From Pseudomonadota bacterium (GTDB lineage: Bacteria > Pseudomonadota > Gammaproteobacteria > Burkholderiales > Burkholderiaceae_F), in contig JAKOQB010000002.1 in NCBI GenBank assembly GCA_029778535.1, forward strand, positions 1-64,000: a DNA stretch of 64,000 bases, written 5' to 3'. Within the stretch, counting starts at the first letter, position 1. The number at the start of each line of letters is the position of its first letter. The position numbers and the translations under genes are program-made. A model generated the notes under the pieces. It searched no databases. It had not been told where the DNA came from and saw nothing but the letters and a program-made list of their open reading frames with translations. Below, piece by piece: positions 1 through 7,048 of this stretch.

Positions 1-91
1 CGGCGCCGCCGACTTCGTGGTCAAGCCGTTCGACAAGACTACCGTGCTCGCCAAGCTGCGCAGGCTGATCGGGGCGGCGCCCGCCGGCTGA
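1..91 (+). CDS. Response regulator receiver domain, C-terminal fragment
   Basis: Only the last 29 codons are in the window and the gene begins to the left. The translation contains DFVVKPF, the beta5-alpha5 segment of a CheY-like receiver domain with the conserved lysine-proline pair, followed by a helix (TTVLAKLRRLIG) and the stop. No output domain follows, so this is either a stand-alone CheY-type regulator or a protein whose receiver domain is C-terminal. The gene is convergent with the hemerythrin gene. Confidence 0.75.
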   Translation, partial: GAADFVVKPFDKTTVLAKLRRLIGAAPAG

Positions 92-121
92 CGCTGTCGC
101 CGCGCGCGGTACCCGCACTCT

Positions 122-550
122 TCAGCCGGCGGCCTTCTCAGCTTGCGCGCTCAGCATCGGCTTCAGCAGTAGGTCTTCCTTCAACACGTGATCGAGCAGC
201 CATGATCGCAGCAGGCCGATCAGGCGGTCGACATCCTGCGCGGCGGTCGGGCCGGCCTCGAGCGCCTCGATGTGGCCGCGCAAGTCCACCAGCTCGGAAG
301 CGAGCCGGCGATGCGATCGCCGATGTTCCTCGTAGGCCGGATACTTCAGCAACAGCATCAATTTCTCTTCGCGCGCGAAGTGGTCCCGGGTGTAGAAGAC
401 GAGGTGCTCGAGCGCCGTGACGAGCGCCTCGCGTTCGCCCGGCGTTCTCAGCGCCAACTCGACGGTGTTGATCAACGCGATCAAGTAGCGGTGGTCAGCG
501 TCGATCAGATCGCTGCCAAGGCTCATCTGCGGTCGCCATAGGATCGGCAT
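122..550 (-). CDS. Bacteriohemerythrin
   Basis: A 142-residue protein with the hemerythrin metal-ligand pattern: DADH near residue 18, HLVFYTRDHFAREE, EEHRRSHRR and LLDHVLKED, supplying the histidines and carboxylates of a non-haem di-iron O2-binding site. I chose the ATG at 550 because an AGGGAGA ribosome-binding site lies just upstream and the fold starts there. The open frame continues upstream to 760 but that part is Arg/Pro-rich and does not look coding. Bacterial hemerythrins bind or sense O2 and NO; this one is a single domain with no attached signalling module. It may buffer O2 for the oxygen-sensitive enzymes encoded further right, which is an inference. Confidence 0.9.
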   Translation of the reverse strand: MPILWRPQMSLGSDLIDADHRYLIALINTVELALRTPGEREALVTALEHLVFYTRDHFAREEKLMLLLKYPAYEEHRRSHRRLASELVDLRGHIEALEAGPTAAQDVDRLIGLLRSWLLDHVLKEDLLLKPMLSAQAEKAAG

Positions 551-699
551 CGGCGGTTCTCCCTGCCCGTACCCCGGGCTCGCACGGGCACCCGCGGGGC
601 GACGGGCCATACCTTGGTATCGGCGCGTCCTGCGCCACCTTGAATTCCGCGCGACGGGTACCGTGCGCACGCCAGCGAGGGCGGTTCGGCTCCAGGCGT

Positions 700-1344
700 T
701 CAGCCAGCATCGACGGCCGCCGCGAGGAAGCCGCCGGCCAGCCAGCTCGCCGGCAACCATGCCTCGACCCGGCGCGCGAACGCGCCGCCGCCCGGCAGAA
801 AGACCGCGCTGCGCAGTCGCAGTTCGTGTGCCGGCAGGCCCCCGAACAGCGCGCGCACGTCGCGCGCGGTATGCCAGTGCGCGCCGCGATAGCTGGCGGT
901 CGCGCGCTTGCGCAGGTACAGCAGGCTCGCGCGGTTCAGCAGGCCCAGCACGAGCCGGCGCCGCGTCACGCGCAGCATCTCGCGCAGCGCGGCGCGCTCA
1001 TCGGCGATGAAGCACAGCGCGGTCACGCACACGGTGCAATCGAACGACCGATCGGGAAACGGCAGTTCGCGCGCGTCGCCGACCAGGTACTGGTCACACG
1101 GCGACGCGTGCGCGGCGGCGTACGCAATCCGGTGCGGATCCGGATCGATTCCGGTCACCGCCAGTCGGCCATCGCGCGCGAAGCGGCGCGTGAAGTAGCC
1201 GGTGCCGCAGCCGACGTCGAGCAGCCGCTCGCCCGCTGCGGCCTGCAGCAGTCCGGCCAGCAGGCGGAACTCGGCGTCGCCGATGCACGCGCCGCGCGGC
1301 GTGCGATACCAAGCGTCGTACCGCTCGGCGGACAGTTCGTTCAT
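700..1344 (-). CDS. Class I SAM-dependent methyltransferase
   Basis: 214 residues. Motif I is LLDVGCGTGYFTRRF (about residues 41-55), followed by an acidic residue at the end of strand 2 (TGIDPDPHRI) and VGDARELPFPDRSFD, the arrangement of the UbiE/Methyltransf_11 family. The substrate cannot be read from the sequence. It lies 21 bases downstream of the DsrE-like gene on the same strand, so it is probably the last gene of the operon that starts at the sterol-desaturase-like gene. Methyltransferases of this type occur in quinone, lipid and small-molecule metabolism. Confidence 0.85.
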   Translation of the reverse strand: MNELSAERYDAWYRTPRGACIGDAEFRLLAGLLQAAAGERLLDVGCGTGYFTRRFARDGRLAVTGIDPDPHRIAYAAAHASPCDQYLVGDARELPFPDRSFDCTVCVTALCFIADERAALREMLRVTRRRLVLGLLNRASLLYLRKRATASYRGAHWHTARDVRALFGGLPAHELRLRSAVFLPGGGAFARRVEAWLPASWLAGGFLAAAVDAG

Positions 1345-1365
1345 GTCAGGGCGCCCGCCGGCCGC

Positions 1366-1716
1366 TCAGAACACCAGCACCCGCTCCGATGACTCGGCCC
1401 AGTCGGCGAGTTGCTGCAGCGAGCCGCGCTGGCAGCCTTCCGCGAGATCCTCGCCGGCGATGCCGCGCGCGTCCAGGCAGGTGCCGCAGGCGGCGACCTG
1501 GCCGCCGCTGCGCACGACGTTGCCGAGCATCGTCTCGATGTTGTAGTAGCCCTGCGGCACCTTCTGGTTGCGGCGCGCCGCCGCGACGCCATCGCCCATC
1601 AGGAACACGCGCACGACGTGATCCGCCCGCTTGGCGAGCGCTCCGGCCAGCCGCAGTCCGTTGTACGTGCGCTCGCTGCCATAGGGCGCATCATTCAGGA
1701 TGAACAGGGTTTTCAT
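1366..1716 (-). CDS. DsrE/DsrF-like sulfur relay family protein
   Basis: 116 residues, cytoplasmic. The fold of DsrE/YchN proteins is recognisable: an N-terminal MKTLFILNDAPYGSE strand-loop, then GDGV, and a cysteine pair ACGTC at residues 77 and 80 with a further Cys at 95. In this family a conserved cysteine carries persulfide sulfur between proteins. The start ATG has a GGGAGG ribosome-binding site and lies 26 bases inside the end of the upstream TVP38-like gene, so the two are probably translationally coupled. Its place opposite an ArsR-rhodanese regulator supports a role in sulfur or persulfide handling; the partner is unknown. Confidence 0.85.
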   Translation of the reverse strand: MKTLFILNDAPYGSERTYNGLRLAGALAKRADHVVRVFLMGDGVAAARRNQKVPQGYYNIETMLGNVVRSGGQVAACGTCLDARGIAGEDLAEGCQRGSLQQLADWAESSERVLVF

Positions 1717-2428
1717 GCAGGCCTCCCATGCGTTTCGGTGGCGTCGGCGTCGGTTCGCGCCGCGCGCTCGGCGACGGCGACTCCAGATGTGCGACCAAGC
1801 GCGGCACCCACAGCACCGCGGCCAGCAGACCGAGCCCGGCCAGGACGTACTTCAGTGCCGCCGCGTCGCCCGTGGCTGCATCGCGGCCGGCGTGTCCTAG
1901 CCACGCATACGCGGCCGTTCCCGGCACGATGCAGACCAGGGTCGTGAGCGCGTATTCGGTTACGCGGATACGCGTCAGACCGAGCGCGTGATTGCGCAGA
2001 TCGAACGGCACCAGCGGGACCAGCCGCATCAGCGTGACGAAGCGCCAGCCCTCCGCCTGCACGCCGTCGAGCAGCCGCTGCAATGGTCGCCCTGCGCGCC
2101 GCGCGACCCAGTCGGAGGCGAGGCAGCGCACGGCGAGGACCGCGATTGTGGCGCCGAGCGTGGCGCCGAGCAGATTCCACAACGTGCCGAAGACCGGCCC
2201 GAACAGAAAACCGCCGGCCAGGCCGAACAGCGACCCGGGAACGAAGAGCATTGTCGCCAGCGCGAACAGCAGCACGAACGCCGACGGCGCCCATCCGCCG
2301 AGGCCGCCGAGCGCGGCCTCGAACGTGCTCAGGTCGAACATGTCCCGACGCGCCCACGCCCACGCGGTGGCAGCAGCGAGCGGCACGATCAATACGAGGC
2401 GCGCAATGAGCGCACGCCGGACCCTCAC
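1691..2428 (-). CDS. TVP38/TMEM64 (VTT-domain) family membrane protein
   Basis: 245 residues with an N-terminal membrane segment (ARLVLIVPLAAATAWAW) and the VTT/SNARE-associated core: FVPGSLFGLAGGFLFGPVFG (about residues 63-82) followed by MRLVPLVPFDLRN and a Gly-rich re-entrant region. These DedA-superfamily proteins are membrane transporters or lipid scramblases, mostly of unknown substrate. The start is a GTG with AGGAGA five bases upstream, and it overlaps the preceding gene's stop (GTGA). The C-terminal tail is charged and Pro-rich, so it is likely cytoplasmic. Confidence 0.85.
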   Translation of the reverse strand: MRVRRALIARLVLIVPLAAATAWAWARRDMFDLSTFEAALGGLGGWAPSAFVLLFALATMLFVPGSLFGLAGGFLFGPVFGTLWNLLGATLGATIAVLAVRCLASDWVARRAGRPLQRLLDGVQAEGWRFVTLMRLVPLVPFDLRNHALGLTRIRVTEYALTTLVCIVPGTAAYAWLGHAGRDAATGDAAALKYVLAGLGLLAAVLWVPRLVAHLESPSPSARREPTPTPPKRMGGLHENPVHPE

Positions 2429-3264
2429 GGCGTCTCCTGCCGCAGGTTGATCGGATAGCTGCCCGGCGTGTCGCGAAACGGCTGCACCAGCAGGCGGTCG
2501 AGCCGCAGGTCCTGCGCCGACCGGAACGCATCGACGCCGATGGTCATCGCATCATGGCCCGCCGCGGGCTGCGCGCGATAGGTGCCGAACAGCCGGTCCC
2601 AGAGCGGCAGGTTGAAGCCGAAGTTGCTGTTCGTCTCGGACATCGCGATCGAATGGTGCACGCGATGCATGTCGGGCGTGACCACGAACCAGCGCAACCA
2701 GCGGTCGAGCCGTTCGGGCAGCCGTGCATTCGCATGATTGAAGAGCGCGGTCGCGTTCAGCAGCGCCTCGAAGATCAGCACCGCGATCGCCGGCGCGCCA
2801 AGCGCGGCGACCGCAGCGCACTTGATGCCGGTCGAAAGCAGGATCTCGAGCGGATGGAAGCGCAGCCCGGTCGTGACGTCGAAGTCGAGATCGGAGTGAT
2901 GGGCCCGGTGCAGGCGCCACAATGCCGGCACCGCGTGGAACATGATGTGCTGGAAGTAGATCGCCAGATCGAGTGCGACCACCGCCAGTACCACTGTGCC
3001 CCACGACGGCAGCGCCAGCGCATTCAGCAGCCCCCAGCCGCGCGCCTCGGCCGCGAGCGCGACCGCGATCGCCGCGCCCGGCGCGAGCAGTCGGATGACG
3101 GCCACGTCGACCGCGAGCAGCCCGAGGTTGTGGGGCCAGCGCTGCTCGCGCGCAAAGCGCGCGCGCCGGCGCGGCGACAGCGCTTCCCAGGCCGCCATCG
3201 CCGCGAACGCCGCGCCGAAGGCACCGAGGCGCAGCACCGGTTCCAGCGTGGTCAGCGCGCCCAT
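2425..3264 (-). CDS. Sterol desaturase / fatty acid hydroxylase superfamily membrane protein
   Basis: 279 residues, several hydrophobic segments, and the histidine boxes of the fatty-acid hydroxylase superfamily: HIMFH (about residue 105), HRAHH (about 119) and HRVHH (about 202). In known members these bind a non-haem di-iron centre that hydroxylates or desaturates lipids using O2. It is the first gene of a minus-strand unit with TVP38, DsrE and the methyltransferase, divergent from the ArsR-rhodanese gene across a 121-base gap. The lipid substrate is unknown. The pairing with sulfur-handling genes is unusual. Confidence 0.88.
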   Translation of the reverse strand: MGALTTLEPVLRLGAFGAAFAAMAAWEALSPRRRARFAREQRWPHNLGLLAVDVAVIRLLAPGAAIAVALAAEARGWGLLNALALPSWGTVVLAVVALDLAIYFQHIMFHAVPALWRLHRAHHSDLDFDVTTGLRFHPLEILLSTGIKCAAVAALGAPAIAVLIFEALLNATALFNHANARLPERLDRWLRWFVVTPDMHRVHHSIAMSETNSNFGFNLPLWDRLFGTYRAQPAAGHDAMTIGVDAFRSAQDLRLDRLLVQPFRDTPGSYPINLRQETP

Positions 3265-3343
3265 CGGCCTGCCTCGCTCCCCGGAACTCCGTGTCGCGCG
3301 CCGCGCGCGGCACCGGTGTTAAGCTTTCGTTCAATCATTCTCA

Positions 3344-3365
3344 TATTCAAGCAATCTATTGAATA
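3344..3365. promoter_or_regulatory. Perfect inverted repeat, candidate ArsR-family operator
   Basis: TATTCAA and TTGAATA flank an 8-base spacer (3344-3350 and 3359-3365), a perfect 7-base inverted repeat. It lies in the only AT-rich patch of the area, between the divergent sterol-desaturase-like and ArsR-rhodanese genes and 20 bases before the latter's start. AT-rich imperfect palindromes at their own promoters are typical of ArsR-family repressors, so autoregulation and control of the divergent operon are likely. Confidence 0.6.
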
Positions 3366-3385
3366 CTAGTTGCGGAGGACCCGCC

Positions 3386-4051
3386 GTGTCAACGCACGTC
3401 AATCCCAAGCGCGAGGTGTACGAGAACCTGGCGCGCATCGGCACCGCGCTGGCCAGCAGCGTGCGGCTGGAGCTGCTCGAACTGCTGGCGCAGGGCGAGC
3501 GCAGCGTCGACGAGCTGGCGCGCCTGACCGGCGCCAGCGTGGCCAACACCTCGCAGCACCTGCAGAAGCTGAAACAGGCCGGGCTGATCGCCGGCCGCAA
3601 GGACGCGCAGTTCGTGCGCTACCGGCTCGCGGGTGACGCGGTGGTCGCGCTGTACGACGCGCTCGCTGCGGCCGGGCAGGCGTACCTGGCCGACGTCGAC
3701 CGCGTGGTGCGGATGTACTTCACCGCCAGGGACGATCTGGAGCCGGTACCCGCACCGGAGGTGCTCGCGCGCGCGAAGAAGGGACTGGTCACCGTGCTCG
3801 ACGTGCGCCCGCCGGAGGAATTCGCGGCCGGCCACGTGCCGGGTGCGATCAACATTCCGGTGCACGAGCTGGAGAAGCGGCTCGCGGAGCTGCCGAAGCG
3901 CAAGGAGGTCATCGCCTACTGCCGCGGCCCGTACTGCCTGATGTCGTTCGACGCGGTCGCGCTGCTGCGCAAGAAGGGGCTGAAGGCGCGGCGGCTGAAG
4001 GACGGGTTGCCGCAGTGGCGACGCGCGGGGCTGCCGACCGCGCGCGATTAG
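3386..4051 (+). CDS. ArsR-family winged-helix regulator fused to a rhodanese domain
   Basis: 221 residues from the GTG start, which has GGAGG seven bases upstream; an earlier ATG at 3359 lies inside the operator palindrome and is less likely. Residues about 10-85 are an ArsR helix-turn-helix (SVDELARLTGASVANTSQHL). Residues about 115-215 are a rhodanese domain with LDVRPPEEFAAGHVPGA and an active-site loop CRGPYC (Cys179, Cys184). There is no cysteine in the DNA-binding half, so metal sensing of the classic ArsR type is not evident. The rhodanese cysteine could instead carry or sense persulfide. It probably represses itself and the divergent operon. Confidence 0.9.
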   Translation: MSTHVNPKREVYENLARIGTALASSVRLELLELLAQGERSVDELARLTGASVANTSQHLQKLKQAGLIAGRKDAQFVRYRLAGDAVVALYDALAAAGQAYLADVDRVVRMYFTARDDLEPVPAPEVLARAKKGLVTVLDVRPPEEFAAGHVPGAINIPVHELEKRLAELPKRKEVIAYCRGPYCLMSFDAVALLRKKGLKARRLKDGLPQWRRAGLPTARD

Positions 4052-4271
4052 CGCAGCGGGTCGCGGCGAAGCCCGCCGCGCGGCGACGGCAAGAAAGGAG
4101 CGGCCGCGGGTGTCGTTGCGTCCGAGGCCAGGTCGGCGTGATCGTCGTCGGCCGCCAGAGCGGCTGGCCTGGTCTGCGACCCGCTGCGGAGCTTCCGCAC
4201 AACCCGTTCCCGGTGCGCCTGCGCAGGCACGCAGCAGCGCTGATTCCGGCGTTGACGCCCCGCGGCCGGGT

Positions 4272-4688
4272 TCAATCCGAGGCTGTCGCCGATTCGCCCC
4301 GCCGGCGCCGAGAGGCCCCGACTTTCGAACGTGGCGCCGGCTCGAGCACCTCGTCGACGAACTCGCGCACCTTCAAGCGCAACTCCGCGAGCAGCGCATC
4401 GCCCGCTCTCGTCGTTCGGTAGTACCTGCGATTCTTGCCTTCGACGAGCGTCAGCCTCGAGCACAACGCACCGGCGGCCTCGAGCCCGTACAGAATCGGG
4501 TACAGCGTTCCCGGACCGATCGAATAGCCGTGGCGGCGCAGCTCTTCGATCATCTCGAGTCCGAAGATGGGCTCTTTCGCCGCGTGGTGCAGTATGTGCA
4601 CGCGAATGAAACCCAGAAACACATCGCGCACCAGCTTCCTGCTTGCGCCGCTGGCCGAGGCTTTGTTGCCGCTGTCCGTTCGGGCCAT
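4272..4688 (-). CDS. PadR-family transcriptional regulator
   Basis: 138 residues. The PadR winged helix is clear: HHAAKEPIFGLEMIEELRR, then GYSIGPGTLYPILYGLEAAG (the recognition region of the family) and NRRYYRTTRAGDALL. PadR proteins are usually repressors responding to small aromatic or lipophilic compounds, often acting on a neighbouring gene. Here it follows the cytochrome and the EB_dh-like relic on the same strand, separated from them by a terminator-like hairpin. Its target is not evident. The 220 bases between this gene and the ArsR-rhodanese gene hold nothing I can identify. Confidence 0.88.
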   Translation of the reverse strand: MARTDSGNKASASGASRKLVRDVFLGFIRVHILHHAAKEPIFGLEMIEELRRHGYSIGPGTLYPILYGLEAAGALCSRLTLVEGKNRRYYRTTRAGDALLAELRLKVREFVDEVLEPAPRSKVGASRRRRGESATASD

Positions 4689-4764
4689 GGTTTCGACCTG
4701 GCGCTGCAGCCGCGCCGACGCTACACCGTGTTCACGATGCCCGTCGACCGGCGATCACCCGCGG

Positions 4765-4798
4765 AAAGAAAGCGGGGCGGCTCGCCGTGAGTCGCCCC
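4765..4798 (-). terminator. Candidate Rho-independent terminator of the cytochrome gene
   Basis: Read on the minus strand, an 8-base GC stem (GGGGCGAC paired with GCCGCCCC, one G-T pair) with a 9-base loop is followed by a T-rich run (the complement of 4765-4771). It lies about 27 bases beyond the cytochrome stop codon. Confidence 0.5.
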
Positions 4799-4824
4799 GA
4801 AGGAAGCCAACCATCGAGATCCGA

Positions 4825-5340
4825 TCAAGGAGGGACGTCGCCCGGATTGGATGGTTTCTTGTAGTTCACTCCCTGGTCGACCGGCGCCTTGAGGTGCACG
4901 ACCTCGATGAAACCGTAGCCCATTGCCTGATGGCAGGCGTTGCAGCCGGGGATGACGTCCATGTAAGCCTTGTTGAACGCCTTCAGATCCTTGGCCTTGA
5001 TCGCCTTCTCGACCGGTTGCCAGGCCCCGTTGTAGAACGACGCCCAGGTCTTGTATTCCGCCGGCTTGGTGACCTTGGCCGGGTTCATCGCGCCGTTCAT
5101 GTACTTCGACATGTACGCCGCCAGCGCCCAGTTGCCGCCCTGCGCGGCGTAGTACATGTTCTGAAACCGGTCACCGACTTCGCGCATCGGAATGGCGAAC
5201 TTCGGCAACGCGCCCTTGATGTCGCTGATCTGTTGCTGCAGGTCCGGCCCGGCCGCGGGTGCCGTCGGCGCGGTCTGTGCTGTCGCCGCGCCCATCAGCA
5301 GCGCACCGATCGCCGCGACGGTGATCTTGAGTCGCAACAT
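4825..5340 (-). CDS. Periplasmic mono-haem c-type cytochrome, small
   Basis: 171 residues with a Sec signal peptide (MLRLKITVAAIGALLMGAAT, cleavage near AQTA) and one CNACH haem-attachment motif at residues 133-137. The motif is near the C-terminus and the preceding sequence is helical, as in four-helix cytochromes of the c' type. However, the tail after CxxCH (about 34 residues) is longer than usual, so the family is not certain. Met51, Met55 or the Met residues near 140 could be distal ligands. It lies next to the remnant of an EB_dh-type haem protein, suggesting a former two-gene periplasmic electron-transfer unit. Confidence 0.75.
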   Translation of the reverse strand: MLRLKITVAAIGALLMGAATAQTAPTAPAAGPDLQQQISDIKGALPKFAIPMREVGDRFQNMYYAAQGGNWALAAYMSKYMNGAMNPAKVTKPAEYKTWASFYNGAWQPVEKAIKAKDLKAFNKAYMDVIPGCNACHQAMGYGFIEVVHLKAPVDQGVNYKKPSNPGDVPP

Positions 5341-5493
5341 TCACTTCCTCCTGTCCCTGATTCGATGGGAACCGCCCATCCCGATTCGCGCACTTGCGGC
5401 ATCTGGAGCCGCGCTGCGACGGGCTCCGTCATCCGCAGTCGATATCCGGTTCCGATATCTGTTGCCGCTTAGCCTATTGACCCGTGTGTTTCG

Positions 5494-6090
5494 CTAGTTA
5501 ACCGAGGTCAAGGGACCACCGAATTGCGCGAACGCGTTGCCTGGGCGCATCAACGCATGACTCGCTCTTGACGTACGGTGCCGCGTGCATCCTTCAGCGG
5601 GCGGAAGGTGCACCTGCGCGTTGTCGAACGCAGCGAAGCCGAAGCCGTATTGCGCGGCGAGGTCGCTGAACTGCACGTCGAACTTGCTGCCCGTGACCAG
5701 CTTGCGCGCCACCTCGTACGTGTACACGCCGTTGGCCCAGCGGCCAGCGACCTTGATGTCGGCGCGGTCGGCCCTCAGCGGATAGATCAGGAACGAGGCA
5801 ACTTCGTCACCGGCCTTGAACTTGCTGTCGTCGAACGGCACCTGGTTGCCGTCGATGATGTAGTAGGTGCCGCCCTTGCCGCCGAAGTTTGCGCCGTCGC
5901 TCACTTCGACGCTGACGGACCTGGCGGCGGCCCACGCGGCGTCGTTCGCGTTGCCGTCGAGCACTGGCGCCGCGGCGACCTTGGCGGCGACGAGGTGATT
6001 GGCCGGCGCCTGCGCTTCGGGCGTCGTGCACGCTGCTACGGCAAGTGCAACTGCAGTGAATGCCAACGACGTGCGATTAAGCGTCTTTGA
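5494..6090 (-). pseudogene. Remnant of an ethylbenzene-dehydrogenase-like (EB_dh) haem-binding lipoprotein
   Basis: The frame encodes a lipoprotein-type leader (LAFTAVALAVAAC), the domain start APVLDGNANDAAWAAA, and the domain end PFDDSKFKAGDEVASFLIYP ... RKLVTGSKFDVQF ... GFAAFDNAQV. Three things look broken. At the expected start, downstream of a good AAAGGAG site, there is no ATG (AAG at 6087 and ACG at 6084). The central part of the domain is absent, GANFGGKG joining directly to GTYY near 5875. The last 38 or so residues after FDNAQV do not resemble the family. Intact relatives, as I remember them, are about 150 residues longer. A rare ACG start and a real short variant cannot be excluded. 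Confidence 0.6.
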
Positions 6091-6116
6091 TTCTCCTTTC
6101 AGACGGAACGATCGGC

Positions 6117-6131
6117 TGCGGACGGTCCGCA
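6117..6131. promoter_or_regulatory. Short perfect palindrome upstream of the EB_dh remnant
   Basis: TGCGGAC and GTCCGCA flank a single base, 20-odd bases upstream of the AAAGGAG ribosome-binding site of the EB_dh-like gene and beside a run of six A/T pairs. It could be an operator or part of a hairpin. The rest of the 216 bases between the remnant and frdB shows nothing recognisable. Confidence 0.3.
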
Positions 6132-6306
6132 AAAAAGACTTGTGGCTGATGCTGCGCCGATCGATGCGCGGTCTGATCGGCATCACGCCAAATCGAGCGC
6201 CGCGATCGGGTTTCGAGATCTCTGCAACATGCAGGCAAGAGCGCGCGCGGACGCACGGCGCTCGAACCGCGGAAGAAGATCCGCGCGTTGACCGGCCGGG
6301 TCGCCG

Positions 6307-7044
6307 CTACAGCCCCTGCGCGACCATCTTGCGCCGCACGAACGCGATCTGCGTCGCGAGCGGCAGCTCCTTCGGGCACACGTCGTGGCAGGCGAGCAGC
6401 GACATGCAGCCGAACACGCCGTCGTCGTCGCCGATCAGCTCGTAGTAGTCGTCGTCGGTGCGCCCGTCGCGCGGATCGAGGCGGAAGCGCGCGATCTTGT
6501 TGATGCCCACCGCGCCGACGAAATCCTCGCGCATGCGCGCGGTGCCGCAGCCGGCCACGCAGCAGCCGCATTCGATGCAGCGGTCGAGCTCGTAGATCTT
6601 CTCCGCCAGCTCGGGGTCCATCTTCTGCTCGATGCGCGTGAGGTCGACCTCGTGCATCTTCGCGTGCACCCACGTTTGCAGCCGCTCCGCGAGCGCGCGC
6701 ATCCACTTGCCGGTGTTGACCGACAGGTCGGCGATCAGCTCGAACACCGGCAGCGGCGCGAGGTGAATGTCGGGGCCGACGTTCTTGGTCAGCGTGCGGC
6801 ACGCCAGCCCCGGGCGGCCGTTGATCATCATGCCGCACGAACCGCAGATGCCGGCGCGGCAGACGAAGTCGAACGACAGCGACGGGTCCTGCTTGTCGCG
6901 GATCTCGTTCAACGCGATGAACAGCGTCATGCCGTCGGCTTCCTCGAGCTCGTACGTCTGCACGCGCGGTTCGTCGCCCTTCTTCTGCGGGTTGTAGCGC
7001 AGGATGTGCAGGCGGATCTTCTGTCCGGTCGTGACCGTGCTCAT
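6307..7044 (-). CDS. frdB: Quinol:fumarate reductase iron-sulfur subunit FrdB
   Basis: 245 residues. The [2Fe-2S] ligands are Cys62, Cys67, Cys70 and Cys82 (CRAGICGSC ... C). The two C-terminal cluster motifs are CIECGCCVAGC (from residue 156) and CMSLLACHDVCP (from 213), giving the three-cluster wire from FAD to quinol. It is the last gene of frdCAB, four bases after frdA, in the gene order used by Wolinella and its relatives. The same complex type can also run as succinate dehydrogenase, so direction is not proven by sequence. It acts on the cytoplasmic face of the membrane. Confidence 0.95.
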   Translation of the reverse strand: MSTVTTGQKIRLHILRYNPQKKGDEPRVQTYELEEADGMTLFIALNEIRDKQDPSLSFDFVCRAGICGSCGMMINGRPGLACRTLTKNVGPDIHLAPLPVFELIADLSVNTGKWMRALAERLQTWVHAKMHEVDLTRIEQKMDPELAEKIYELDRCIECGCCVAGCGTARMREDFVGAVGINKIARFRLDPRDGRTDDDYYELIGDDDGVFGCMSLLACHDVCPKELPLATQIAFVRRKMVAQGL

Positions 7045-7048
7045 GGGG

